Below are positions 1 through 9,285 of a DNA stretch of 64,000 nucleotides, piece by piece. Under the pieces are notes generated by a model. It worked only from the letters and a program-made list of their open reading frames with translations. It was not told the origin of the DNA and ran no database searches. The stretch comes from Cupriavidus sp. IDO (GTDB lineage: Bacteria > Pseudomonadota > Gammaproteobacteria > Burkholderiales > Burkholderiaceae), in the NCBI RefSeq assembly GCF_000812465.1, contig NZ_JWMA01000018.1, forward strand, positions 1 through 64,000, given 5' to 3'. The position numbers were made by a program, and so were the translations under genes. How positions within the stretch are numbered: position 1 is the stretch's first letter; each line of letters starts with the position of its first letter.

Positions 1-1013
1 GGAACATAGTCCCCAATTCCTACCACGTCATAGTGCCGAAATAGCTGGTTAGCCAGCGAGTACTGAAAGTGCTTGCGTTGTTCTCGCACTTTGATCTCCA
101 GCCGGGTAATCACTCGATCGAACTTTGTCCACTTCCGGCTGGGACGCCAGTGAGTCGACCTTGTGCCGTCCGCATGCACGTGATCCACCCACAGCGATTT
201 TCTCTGACACCTGTCCCGCTTCGCACGCAGTGAATCGAGCGTGCGCTCGACCTCCGGCAGCTTCTGCAGGTTCTGGATCTCGAAGGCCTTTCCTTCGGTG
301 TCCAGAGCGTATCCAAAATTCTTCAGGTTCGGGTCGATATAGACAACCCGCGGTAGCGGACGTTCCGTCTTCTTCTGCTTCTTGAAGGTGAAGACCGCGT
401 AATACCGATCCTTGCCCTCACGGACGATGCGACAGGTGCGGGCCTGAGTGATGTGCTTGGGTGGCTTGATCATCCGTACCTTCAGCGACAGGCGCTTGCC
501 GTCGCAATCGGCGCCGAAGGAGAGTTTCAGCCAACCGAACTCCGAGACATCCCAGCCCTTGTTCGGCTCGTCATACTCCAGGCTCGTCCACTGCTTCGCC
601 CACGCCTTATATTTGATCCAGCCAACATCAGGGCCGGCGCGTTCGCCGTTCTTCGATTTGCGATGCGCAGTGATCGCCTTCGCCATGCGAAGGGCGACGT
701 TCTTTAGCGGGGACGAATGCACGCAGCGAAGGAACGGATGCCTGTCCTTCAGTACTGGCACAAGATTGCGCAAGCCGATCTCTGAATAAACCTCGGAGAG
801 CAGCTTTTTGGTGGTTGCCTCGTCGTCAACGGGCAACCACTTCATCAGAAACAACTCAGTCAGGCGAGCCTCGACCTGATCCTTCAGGCGGTTCCACAGC
901 CAGTTGCAGATCTTCGATTGCCCATCGAGCCGCCCGGCAGCGTCCGCATCTATATCGAGACGGACCTTGCGGGCAAACTGCACGATGTCCGGGTCGGCTT
1001 TCTTGAAAGGCAC
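1..1013 (-). CDS. tnpB: IS607-family TnpB, RNA-guided nuclease (3' end outside window)
   Basis: The minus-strand frame is open from 1037 to the window edge, about 337 residues from a GTG at 1013. The N-terminal part has the LDGQSKICNWLWNRL helix typical of TnpB. RuvC-I reads VYIDPNLKNFG, with Asp near residue 227. The RuvC-II strand reads VVGIGDY near residue 331-336, with Gly where canonical TnpB has Glu. The zinc finger and RuvC-III lie beyond the window. In the family this protein is an ωRNA-guided endonuclease that helps retain the element. It sits directly downstream of the serine recombinase, as in IS607 elements. No ATG is available, and an in-frame TAA at 1038-1040 separates this frame from tnpA, so the start is uncertain and slight decay is possible. 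Confidence 0.82.
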   Translation of the reverse strand, partial: MPFKKADPDIVQFARKVRLDIDADAAGRLDGQSKICNWLWNRLKDQVEARLTELFLMKWLPVDDEATTKKLLSEVYSEIGLRNLVPVLKDRHPFLRCVHSSPLKNVALRMAKAITAHRKSKNGERAGPDVGWIKYKAWAKQWTSLEYDEPNKGWDVSEFGWLKLSFGADCDGKRLSLKVRMIKPPKHITQARTCRIVREGKDRYYAVFTFKKQKKTERPLPRVVYIDPNLKNFGYALDTEGKAFEIQNLQKLPEVERTLDSLRAKRDRCQRKSLWVDHVHADGTRSTHWRPSRKWTKFDRVITRLEIKVREQRKHFQYSLANQLFRHYDVVGIGDYV

Positions 1014-1108
1014 GAGGCGATCTTTGTTGGCGTTCTTTTAAAACGTCCGCGTGCGTTCGCACACGTTATGGACCCACTCTACACGAGTGCTGATGCTGCG
1101 CAGCCCTT

Positions 1109-1750
1109 TTAAGCGTTTTGAATTTCTTCTGCGGCGTCCTTCAACGCTTGCATTGCCTTGCGATTCTTGTGCGACCGACTTCCGTAAAGGCGGGCTGAGA
1201 AGACCGTGATGATCTCTAGCACATCAGAGGCAAGATCTTCTTCGTAGGTAGAGTCGCCTTTCGCGTTGATGATGACAACCTCTGTGCCAAATTGCTCGCA
1301 CAGAGAGAAGACTAACTCGGCGCCGAATCGCAAGAGGCGATCTTTGTGGGTCAGCACAAGCCGATCGACTTGCCCCGTGCAAATTCGTTTCAGCAGTTGC
1401 TTGAGCCCCCTTTTGTCGTAGTTCATACCCGACCCAAGGTCGCGGATAAGCTCGAAAGGCCAGCCCTTTGTCGCACAGAACAATTCGAGGACTTGGCACT
1501 GTCGCTCCAGATCGTCCTTTTGATCGTGGCTGGAGACCCGTGCGTAGCCTACCGTCACGCGGCTCAGCTCCGACTCGTCGTTCTGCTTGCCGGCGAGCGC
1601 CATCAAAGTTTGAAGGTCATAGCGGCGATGTCCACCAGGCGTGCGGTCGGCCACGACTTTTCCGGACGCCTCCCAGCGACGCAGCGTGGCCGGATGAATC
1701 CCCAGCATCGCGCACGCCTCCTTCATTGAAACCTTCGCAATTATGCTCAT
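1109..1750 (-). CDS. tnpA: IS607-family serine recombinase (transposase TnpA)
   Basis: The 213-residue protein has an N-terminal MerR-like helix-turn-helix (MKEACAMLGIHPATLRRWE, then RTPGGHRRY at about 37-44). A serine-resolvase catalytic domain follows, starting VGYARVSSHDQ with nucleophile Ser73. Later features are the LTHKDRLLRFG segment and an acidic/basic C-terminal helix. This DNA-binding-domain-first order is the IS607 signature, opposite to classical resolvases. It would cut and rejoin element ends through a Ser-DNA intermediate and make no target duplication. The ATG lies inside a perfect 8+4+8 inverted repeat. The region looks less GC-rich than its neighbours, consistent with transfer. 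An in-frame Met nine residues in (MKEAC) is an alternative start. Confidence 0.93.
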   Translation of the reverse strand: MSIIAKVSMKEACAMLGIHPATLRRWEASGKVVADRTPGGHRRYDLQTLMALAGKQNDESELSRVTVGYARVSSHDQKDDLERQCQVLELFCATKGWPFELIRDLGSGMNYDKRGLKQLLKRICTGQVDRLVLTHKDRLLRFGAELVFSLCEQFGTEVVIINAKGDSTYEEDLASDVLEIITVFSARLYGSRSHKNRKAMQALKDAAEEIQNA

Positions 1751-1761
1751 GGGTGAGCATA
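1742..1761. repeat. Perfect 8-bp inverted repeat at the tnpA start
   Basis: TATGCTCA, then TGGG, then TGAGCATA. The start codon of tnpA lies inside it. It may be a TnpA binding or operator site, or part of the element's left end. The perfect symmetry is seen; the role is inferred. Confidence 0.55.
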
Positions 1762-1920
1762 TTTACATAGCTATGCGAAGCTTACAAGAGGCTGTGCACT
1801 TGCCCCGGCCTGCTGCCGGAACCATTCAGAGGACGCTTCGCGCGCCATGAGAGGCCGATACTGTAAAATCCTGCCCCACCGTCCCCATCAGCCGCACGCG
1901 GCGCATCACACGGATCTATC

Positions 1921-2109
1921 ATGGCCCTGTACGAATCGGAGATCACCCAGTTCCTGAAGACGCTCAAGCAGGAACGTCCCTCGCTCGAAAACGAGCAACG
2001 CCAGGGCCGCGCACTGCTGTGGGACAAGGAGCCGATCAATCTGGAAGAGCGTGCCCGCGCCGAGGCTTCGCGCGTCGCGCAGAAGCCGTACGTCTACTCG
2101 CTCGACTGA
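1921..2109 (+). CDS. DUF3460 family protein
   Basis: The 62-residue acidic protein begins MALYESEITQFLKTLK and contains RALLWDKEPI, matching the small DUF3460 family found next to scpA in Burkholderiaceae. It has no membrane segment or signal peptide, and its function is unknown. It is followed 32 bp later by scpA in the same direction, so the two are probably co-transcribed. The 170-bp gap upstream separates it from the IS607 element, which appears to have inserted just outside this locus. Confidence 0.85.
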   Translation: MALYESEITQFLKTLKQERPSLENEQRQGRALLWDKEPINLEERARAEASRVAQKPYVYSLD

Positions 2110-2141
2110 GCACCGGCCGCGGCCCGCCCCGGACACCGTCC

Positions 2142-3026
2142 ATGAACCCGAGCGATCAGGAAAAGCTGCCGCTGGCAGTGGATCTGCCCAGCGTGGCGCC
2201 GGCCCAGCCCGGCGCACCCGCCGAAGTGGTCGATGGGCTGGCGTTCGCTCGCCTGTACGGCGAGCCGCTGTTCAAGCTGCCGCAGGACCTGTACATCCCG
2301 CCTGACGCGCTCGAGATCTTCCTGGAAGCGTTCGAGGGTCCGCTGGACCTGCTGCTGTACCTGATCCGCAGGCAGAACTTCAACGTCCTCGACATCCCGA
2401 TGTCGCAGGTCACCCGGCAGTACCTCTCGTACATCGAGCAGATCCGCAAGACCAACCTCGAGCTGGCGGCGGAGTACCTGCTGATGGCGGCGATGCTCAT
2501 CGAGATCAAGTCGCGCATGCTGCTGCCGGTCAAGAAGGCCGACAGTGACGAGGAAGCCGAGGATCCGCGCGCCGAACTGGTGCGCCGCCTGCTGGAATAC
2601 GAGCAGATGAAGCTGGCCGCGCAGCGGCTGGACCATGTGCCCCAGCTCGGCCGCGACTTCCTGCGCTCGCAGGTCTATATCGAGCAAAGCCTGGCGCCCC
2701 GCTTCCCCGAGGTGGAAACGGTGGACCTGCAGGCCGCCTGGGCCGATGTGCTCAAGCGTGCCAAGCTCAACCAGCACCACAAGATCTCGCGCGAGGAGCT
2801 GTCCGTGCGCGAGCATATGAGCCAGATCCTGCGCCGCCTGCAGCACTCGCGCTTCATGGAGTTCACCGAACTCTTCGACGACGCGATCCGCTCCGGCAAG
2901 GGCGTGCCAGTGGTGGTGGTGAACTTCATCGCCATGCTGGAACTGTCGCGCGAGGCCCTGGTGGAAATCACCCAGGCCGAGCCGTTCGCGCCGATTTATG
3001 TGCGATTGGCGTACACGCCGACCTGA
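2142..3026 (+). CDS. scpA: Segregation and condensation protein A
   Basis: The 294-residue kleisin subunit has the conserved FEGPLDLLLYLIRRQNFN block near residue 65-80, the helical IPMSQVTRQYLSYIE segment, and a C-terminal winged helix that binds the SMC head. ScpA bridges SMC heads in the chromosome-condensing SMC-ScpAB complex. The ATG at 2142 is chosen over an upstream in-frame start that would overlap DUF3460. A proline-rich stretch of about 45 residues precedes the conserved domain. ScpB is not adjacent; panC follows. Confidence 0.95.
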   Translation: MNPSDQEKLPLAVDLPSVAPAQPGAPAEVVDGLAFARLYGEPLFKLPQDLYIPPDALEIFLEAFEGPLDLLLYLIRRQNFNVLDIPMSQVTRQYLSYIEQIRKTNLELAAEYLLMAAMLIEIKSRMLLPVKKADSDEEAEDPRAELVRRLLEYEQMKLAAQRLDHVPQLGRDFLRSQVYIEQSLAPRFPEVETVDLQAAWADVLKRAKLNQHHKISREELSVREHMSQILRRLQHSRFMEFTELFDDAIRSGKGVPVVVVNFIAMLELSREALVEITQAEPFAPIYVRLAYTPT

Positions 3027-4031
<1,005 letters not shown>

Positions 4032-4059
4032 GGCACGCGGCGAGCGCCGCCGCAATGGA

Positions 4060-4091
4060 AAAGAGCAAGCCGCGACCTTGCTCTTTTTTTT
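4060..4091 (+). terminator. Intrinsic terminator after panC
   Basis: A 10-bp stem (AAAGAGCAAG with CTTGCTCTTT) encloses a 7-nt loop and runs into an eight-T tract at 4084-4091. The A-rich left arm may also let it serve the convergent PepSY gene. Confidence 0.9.
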
Positions 4092-4094
4092 GCT

Positions 4095-5288
4095 TCAGGC
4101 CCGCCGCAAGCTGGCGCGCTGGCTGGCCTTGGCGATGTGGCGCCGGTGCCCGCGCCGCCGCTTCCACCAGATCAGAACGCCGGTCACGGCAAACATCAGC
4201 GGTGTCAGCCCGAACATCGTAATGAAAAGCCGCCCTGGCAGGCCGAACGCTTCACCGGTGTGCAGCGGAAACAGCCAGTTCAGGAAGATATCGCCGGCCG
4301 GCGCATCGTTCGGATCACGCACACCGAGACGCTGGCCGGTCCATGCGTCGAGCCACAGGCGCGTGGCGCCGCTGTCCTTGCGCACTTCGCCGGGCTGGCG
4401 CAGGCGGACCTCGTAGGCATCGCCCGCCTTGCGCGGGAAGCTGATACGCGTCACCGTGGCGCCCGGATATTGCGACTGCGCCGCGCTCATGATCTGCGCC
4501 GCGCCGAGCGGCCGCGCATCTGCCGGGGCCGCAGCCGAGACATGTTTCGCGGGTGGCGTCACCGTCATCACGCTGGCAACCATCGGCGTCACCCACTTTG
4601 GCAGGTTCAGGTACCAGCCCGAGAAGGCAATCGTGGCGAGCACCGGTGCCGCCAGGATGCCGCCGGCGCGATGCAGCGAATAGTTGAAGCGCGACCACGA
4701 GCCGCCATGTGTGATCCGGAACGCCTGCAGTATCGAGCGCACGCGCAGCTTCGGCCACCACGCCACGACGCCCAGCAGCACCGTCAGCAACAGCAGCATG
4801 CCACCGACGCCGGTGATGGTCTTGCCGGTCTCGCCGCTCAGCAGGTAGCGATGCAGGTGGAACACCGTTGGCAGCAGCAACTGCCGCGACAGCCCCGCCT
4901 CGCCCCACACGCGCTCGCCCTTGATCTCCAGCGTGACCGGATCGACCATCACCTGGCGCGAGCGCCCCGCCACGACGCCATCGGGCCCCTTGACCGGATA
5001 CCAGGCAACAAACACGCCTTCCGTGGAATTCGGCAGCATCAGCAGGTTGGGCCGGCCGTAGCCGGGCTCGGCCAGGCGCTTCGTCACCGCCTGCACCACG
5101 GCAGGGGTCACGGGCAGTGCCACCGGCGCGGAGGACACCAGCAGGTCCGGGTTCAGCCGTGCATCGAGTTCATCGCGCCAGGCGATCACGGTGCCGGTCA
5201 GCCCCATCAGGACGAACAACAGGCCCAGAGTCAGGCCGATATAGAGGTGAAGCTTGACGATGACGACGCGAAGGCGGCCGGTGACCAT
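4095..5288 (-). CDS. PepSY-associated membrane protein
   Basis: The 397-residue inner-membrane protein belongs to the PepSY-TM (PiuB-like) family, often tied to siderophore uptake or ferric reduction. Four hydrophobic segments are visible at about 13-35, 155-180, 210-230 and 350-372, with large periplasmic parts between. The HLHRYLL and HRAGGIL segments carry His residues that could ligate haem. The C-terminus is Arg/Lys rich. It is a single gene convergent with panC. Its upstream region carries a TGCGAA/TTCGCA palindrome that could be an operator. The exact substrate cannot be told from sequence. Confidence 0.85.
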   Translation of the reverse strand: MVTGRLRVVIVKLHLYIGLTLGLLFVLMGLTGTVIAWRDELDARLNPDLLVSSAPVALPVTPAVVQAVTKRLAEPGYGRPNLLMLPNSTEGVFVAWYPVKGPDGVVAGRSRQVMVDPVTLEIKGERVWGEAGLSRQLLLPTVFHLHRYLLSGETGKTITGVGGMLLLLTVLLGVVAWWPKLRVRSILQAFRITHGGSWSRFNYSLHRAGGILAAPVLATIAFSGWYLNLPKWVTPMVASVMTVTPPAKHVSAAAPADARPLGAAQIMSAAQSQYPGATVTRISFPRKAGDAYEVRLRQPGEVRKDSGATRLWLDAWTGQRLGVRDPNDAPAGDIFLNWLFPLHTGEAFGLPGRLFITMFGLTPLMFAVTGVLIWWKRRRGHRRHIAKASQRASLRRA

Positions 5289-5350
5289 GGGAAGCGGATA
5301 TCAGGGAGCGATTCGCGTGCGGCGCCTATGCCACATCCGCCAAACGCAAA

Positions 5351-5365
5351 TGCGAAAGATTCGCA
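5351..5365. promoter_or_regulatory. Candidate operator upstream of the PepSY gene
   Basis: TGCGAA-AGA-TTCGCA is a perfect inverted repeat 63 bp upstream of the PepSY start. Related half-sites lie nearby (GATTCGCG near 5309, ATGCGAATCC near 5401). Iron control through Fur is plausible for this family, but the match to a Fur box is poor. Confidence 0.35.
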
Positions 5366-5484
5366 ATTCTATCAGGCTGTGCGCGCCGCGCGGCCCTCAC
5401 ATGCGAATCCTGAAGCTCGCACGCGACCGCGCCATCCGCGACAATGTCGGCTGCCCTGCTCCAGCGCTGCCCCGGACACGCCAT

Positions 5485-6048
5485 ATGCCCTCCCCTGACG
5501 TCGAGCTCATTCCCGCAACGGCCGCCGATGCCGACCTACTGGCCGCCATGCACACGGAAAGCTGGCGCCAGACCTATGCCGGACTGCTGCCCGACGCTTA
5601 CCTGTCCCGGGAAGCGCCAGACGAGCGCCGCGCCGCCTGGCGGGCGCGCATGCTCGACGGCGCCGACGGACCACTGGAGGTAACGCTGGCGAGGGTTGGC
5701 GGCCAGCCCGCAGGCTTTGCCTGCCTCGCGCCTCAGGCCGAGCCCGCCCATGGCATCTACCTCGACAACCTGCACGTGCTGCCGGCATTCCATGGCCACG
5801 GGCTCGGCAAGCTGTTGCTGGCCCACTGTGCGCAGCGCGTCGCCACCGGCTGGCCGGATCGACCGCTGTTCCTCTACGTACTGGAGGGCAATGCACAGGC
5901 GCGAGAGTTCTACCGCCGCCTGGGCGGCACCGAGTCGGAAAGCTTTGAAGACGAGTTCCCGGGGGCCGAAGGCCAGGTCAGCATCCGACGCGTGACCTGG
6001 CCCGACGTGGGCGCGCTGCGCACGCGCCTTGTGCCGCGCCAGCCGTAG
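5485..6048 (+). CDS. GNAT family N-acetyltransferase
   Basis: The 187-residue GNAT-fold protein starts MPSPDVELIPATAAD, has AMHTESWRQTYAGLLP near residue 21-36, and the acetyl-CoA motif VLPAFHGHGLGKLLL at about 97-111, then FLYVLEGNAQAREFYRRLG. It would move an acetyl group from acetyl-CoA to an amine; the substrate is not predictable. The ATG at 5485 is preferred because the longer frame back to 5254 has no family similarity. It is divergent from the PepSY gene and convergent with cobQ. Confidence 0.88.
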   Translation: MPSPDVELIPATAADADLLAAMHTESWRQTYAGLLPDAYLSREAPDERRAAWRARMLDGADGPLEVTLARVGGQPAGFACLAPQAEPAHGIYLDNLHVLPAFHGHGLGKLLLAHCAQRVATGWPDRPLFLYVLEGNAQAREFYRRLGGTESESFEDEFPGAEGQVSIRRVTWPDVGALRTRLVPRQP

Positions 6049-6058
6049 CGGGCCGGCG

Positions 6059-7582
6059 TCAGCGCCGCAGCGGCGCGAGCATGGCGTCCAGGTCCAGATG
6101 CGCTGCCATGCTGTCGGCCAGCCGCCCGATCGACGCCTCGCGCAGCGCCGCCAGGTCCACGGCCTCCGCGGCCTCCAGGCCGGCCCAGCGCAGCAGGGCC
6201 TGGCAGGCCGCCGGCTCGTCAAACACGCCGTGCACGTAAGTGGCCAGCACCTGGTCGTCGTCTGACCGCGCGCCGTCCGGCCGCACCTTTCCGTCGCCGC
6301 TGTCCAGCCACAGCGCGGGGCGTGCCAGCCCGGCGCCGGTGGTTACGCCAAGGTGGATCTCGTAGCCGCGAACCCGCGCATTGGCATCGGCCAGTTGGCC
6401 GGTGACCTGCCGGAGCTGCTTGTCCGCCGCCAGCGTGGTTTCGTAGTCGAGCAGTCCCAGGCCGTCGCTGCTGCCGGCGGGCCCTTCGCGCCCGTCCGGA
6501 TCGTGGACACGGCGCCCCAGCATCTGCATGCCGCCGCAGATGCCGATCAGCTTGCCGCCATAGCGCAGATGCCGCCGTAGCGCCGGCTCCCAACCGTTGG
6601 CGCGCAGGAAGTCCAGGTCGCTGCGCACGCTCTTGCTGCCGGGCAGGATCACCAGATCCGCCGGCGGCACCGGCATACCCGGACCGATGAAGCGCAGGTC
6701 CACCTGCGGATGCGCGCGCAGTGCGTCGAAGTCCGTATGGTTGGCGATCCGGGGCACCACCGGCACGATCACCCGCAGCAGCTGCCCGGGCTCGCCGCGC
6801 TTGCCGACCTGCGCGCCGATGATGGCATCCTCCGCATCGAGGTGCAGGCCGTGCAGGTAGGGCAACACCCCAAACACGGGCTTGCCGGTCCGCTGTTCCA
6901 GCCAGTCCAGCCCCGGCTCCAGCAGGCCGATGTCGCCACGGAAGCGGTTGATGATGAAGCCGGTGACGCGCGCGCGTTCGCTTTCGGACAAGCAATCCAG
7001 CGTGCCGACCAGATGGGCGAACACGCCGCCGCGGTCAATGTCGGCCACCAGCACGACCGGGCAGTCGACCCGTTCGGCAAAGCCCATGTTGGCGATATCG
7101 CGGTCGCGCAGGTTGATTTCGGCAGGACTGCCCGCCCCTTCCACCAGTACCACGTCGTACGCCTGCGCCAGCCGCTCGTGCGAGGCCAGCACGGCCTTCA
7201 TCGCCTCGGGCTTGTAGGCGTGATAGGCGCGCGCATCCAGGTCCAGCCGCGCCTTGCCATGGATGATCACCTGCGCGCCGGTATCGCTGCTCGGCTTGAG
7301 CAGGACCGGGTTCATGTCGGTATGCGGGGCCAGCCCTGCGGCCAGCGCCTGCAAGGCCTGTGCCCGGCCGATTTCGCCGCCGTCCGCCGTCACCGCACTG
7401 TTGAGCGCCATGTTCTGCGGCTTGAACGGGGCCACGCGCGTGCCGGCGCGCGCCAGCACCCGGCACAGGCCGGCCACCACCGTGCTCTTGCCGGCGTCGG
7501 AGGTCGTGCCCTGCACCATCAGCGTGCCGTGCAGGGCACCCGGAATCCACGGCGAATTCGCCGAAACAGGTTGAAATTGCAT
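6059..7582 (-). CDS. cobQ: Cobyric acid synthase
   Basis: The 507-residue glutamine amidotransferase amidates four side-chain carboxyls of adenosylcobyrinate a,c-diamide to give adenosylcobyric acid. The synthetase domain starts with [10 protein letters not shown] at about 24-33. Further motifs are [11 protein letters not shown] and [14 protein letters not shown]. The glutaminase triad is represented by [10 protein letters not shown] (nucleophile Cys) and TYVHGVFD (His). The start at 7582 ([10 protein letters not shown]) gives family length; an upstream extension to 8053 would overlap cobU antisense. It is divergent from cobU with 57 bp between starts. Confidence 0.97.
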   Translation of the reverse strand: MQFQPVSANSPWIPGALHGTLMVQGTTSDAGKSTVVAGLCRVLARAGTRVAPFKPQNMALNSAVTADGGEIGRAQALQALAAGLAPHTDMNPVLLKPSSDTGAQVIIHGKARLDLDARAYHAYKPEAMKAVLASHERLAQAYDVVLVEGAGSPAEINLRDRDIANMGFAERVDCPVVLVADIDRGGVFAHLVGTLDCLSESERARVTGFIINRFRGDIGLLEPGLDWLEQRTGKPVFGVLPYLHGLHLDAEDAIIGAQVGKRGEPGQLLRVIVPVVPRIANHTDFDALRAHPQVDLRFIGPGMPVPPADLVILPGSKSVRSDLDFLRANGWEPALRRHLRYGGKLIGICGGMQMLGRRVHDPDGREGPAGSSDGLGLLDYETTLAADKQLRQVTGQLADANARVRGYEIHLGVTTGAGLARPALWLDSGDGKVRPDGARSDDDQVLATYVHGVFDEPAACQALLRWAGLEAAEAVDLAALREASIGRLADSMAAHLDLDAMLAPLRR

Positions 7583-7627
7583 CCGCGGATTATCGCACCC
7601 GGCCGTGCGACCACCGGATGCGACCGC

Positions 7628-7633
7628 TACAAT
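7628..7633 (+). promoter_or_regulatory. Candidate -10 element of a near-leaderless cobU transcript
   Basis: TACAAT lies 6 bp before the cobU ATG, placing a transcript start at or next to the start codon. No good -35 and no Shine-Dalgarno sequence are visible. This is by-eye inference. Confidence 0.3.
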
Positions 7634-7639
7634 ACGCGG

Positions 7640-8308
7640 ATGGAAACACCGGCCATCGCACCCGATACCGCACCGACCGCCGCCACCGAGCCGCGTGCCG
7701 CCGGCAACGGCCATGGCGCCCGCCAGCTCACGCTGGTGCTGGGCGGGGCCCGCTCCGGCAAGAGTCACTATGCCGAGCAGCTGGCGACCGACCACGCCAC
7801 CATTACCGGCGGCCCCGTCACCTACATCGCCACCGCGCGCCAGGATCCCGAGCACACCGACGAGGAACTTGCGGTGCGCATCGCCCTGCACCGCGCGCGG
7901 CGCCCGGCGGACTGGCACCTGGTGGAAGAGCCGGTACGGCTGGCCGATGCCCTCTATGCCCATGCGCGCCACGACGGCTGCATCCTGGTGGATTGCATGA
8001 CGTTGTGGATGAACAACCTGATCTTCCCCGACGGCCGCAGCTATCCAGAGCATGGCGTGATCACGCCGCCCGATGCGTTCACCGAGGAAATCGAGTCGCT
8101 GCTGACCGCGCTACCCACGCTTCCCGGCCACGTCATCCTGGTGTCGAACGAGATCGGTTTCGGGGTGGTGCCGATGGGCGCCATCACCCGCTTCTATGTG
8201 GACGAGCTGGGCCGCCTGAACCAGAAGCTCGCTGCGGCAGCCGACCGCGTGCGGCTGCTCGTGGCCGGCATCCCGGTCGCGGTAAAGGGCGCCGATCCCG
8301 CATGCTGA
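7640..8308 (+). CDS. cobU: Adenosylcobinamide kinase / adenosylcobinamide-phosphate guanylyltransferase
   Basis: The 222-residue bifunctional enzyme (also named CobP) phosphorylates adenosylcobinamide and transfers GMP from GTP, making adenosylcobinamide-GDP for CobS. The P-loop GGARSGKS is at residues 35-42. [11 protein letters not shown] and [12 protein letters not shown] are typical family blocks. An unusual Ala/Thr/Pro-rich N-terminal extension of about 28 residues precedes the domain. It is the first gene of the cobU-cbiB-cobD-btuF run and overlaps cbiB by 7 bp. Confidence 0.96.
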   Translation: METPAIAPDTAPTAATEPRAAGNGHGARQLTLVLGGARSGKSHYAEQLATDHATITGGPVTYIATARQDPEHTDEELAVRIALHRARRPADWHLVEEPVRLADALYAHARHDGCILVDCMTLWMNNLIFPDGRSYPEHGVITPPDAFTEEIESLLTALPTLPGHVILVSNEIGFGVVPMGAITRFYVDELGRLNQKLAAAADRVRLLVAGIPVAVKGADPAC

Positions 8309-9285
8309 TGCTGTCCTGGCCGGCCTGCGTGGCGGCCGCGCTGGCCGGCGTATTGCTGGACCAATGGCTCGGCGAGCCCCGGCGCTGGCATCCGCTGGTC
8401 GGCTTCGGCCGGCTCGCCGCAGCGCTTGAACGGCGACTGAACCGCTTTCATGCGAATCCCTCTACCGCAATCGTCCGGCGACTCAGCGGGCTGCTGGCCT
8501 GGTCGCTGATGGTGCTGGTGCCTGCCGCGCTGGCATGGTGGCTCGTCGCAGCGGCCAGCCACTGGCACGCCGCGCTCGGACTCGTGCTGCATGCGCTGGC
8601 GCTCTATGCCGCGCTGGGCGCACGCAGCCTGCACCAGCACATCGCCCCGATTGCCGAGGCGCTCGCACGCGGCGACCTGGGTGCGGCCCGCACACTCACC
8701 GCGCGTATTGTCTCTCGCGATACCGCCGATGCCGACGCCGAGGCCCTGGCCCGTGCCGCCTGTGAATCGGCGCTGGAAAACGGCAACGATGCGATCTTCG
8801 GCGCGCTGTTCTGGTTCCTGGTCGGCGGTGCGCCCGCGGTCATTGCGTTCCGGCTCGCGAACACGCTCGATGCGATGTGGGGCTACCGCACGCACCGGCT
8901 GCGTGATTTCGGCTGGGCGGCGGCACGACTCGATGACCTGCTCAATCTCGCGCCTGCCCGGCTTACCGCGCTCTCCTACGCGCTGCTCGGCGCTACCACG
9001 CAGGCACTGCGCTGCTGGCGCACGCAGGCGCCGGCCTGGTCGAGCCCGAACGCGGGCCCGGTGATGGCCGCGGGCGCAGGCGCGGTGGGCGTCGCGCTGG
9101 GCGGCCCCGCCTGCTATCACGGCGAGATCGAATTCCGCCCGCCGCTGGGCGCCGGCGTCGCGCCCGATGCCGCCCGCATCATGGCCTGCCTGCGACTGGT
9201 CCGGCGCACGCTGTGGCTGTGGCTGGCGCTTGCCGTCGCCAGCGCGCTGGCCCTGACCATCATTCCGCCCCTCTCTGCAACGTGA
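8302..9285 (+). CDS. cbiB: Adenosylcobinamide-phosphate synthase
   Basis: The 327-residue integral membrane protein (CbiB/CobD) attaches aminopropanol, or its phosphate, to adenosylcobyric acid. It has the [20 protein letters not shown]-terminal motif, several hydrophobic segments (about 50-75, 78-100, 165-185, 300-322), and the conserved [13 protein letters not shown] and [10 protein letters not shown] blocks. It overlaps cobU by 7 bp and cobD by 4 bp, indicating translational coupling with the enzyme that supplies its aminopropanol phosphate. Confidence 0.95.
   Translation: MLMLSWPACVAAALAGVLLDQWLGEPRRWHPLVGFGRLAAALERRLNRFHANPSTAIVRRLSGLLAWSLMVLVPAALAWWLVAAASHWHAALGLVLHALALYAALGARSLHQHIAPIAEALARGDLGAARTLTARIVSRDTADADAEALARAACESALENGNDAIFGALFWFLVGGAPAVIAFRLANTLDAMWGYRTHRLRDFGWAAARLDDLLNLAPARLTALSYALLGATTQALRCWRTQAPAWSSPNAGPVMAAGAGAVGVALGGPACYHGEIEFRPPLGAGVAPDAARIMACLRLVRRTLWLWLALAVASALALTIIPPLSAT

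Noticed and set aside
110-1062. Short frames inside the left edge read as separate genes
   Set aside because: They are in the wrong frame of tnpB, which is open to the window edge.
5254-5484. Longer GNAT protein from 5254
   Set aside because: The extra sequence covers the divergent promoter region and has no GNAT similarity.
6710-7639. N-terminal extension of cobU to a 532-residue protein
   Set aside because: It overlaps cobQ antisense; the family domain begins at METPAIAP and later.
7583-8053. Upstream extension of cobQ to 664 residues
   Set aside because: The extra 157 residues are the antisense of cobU; the family length fits a start at 7582.
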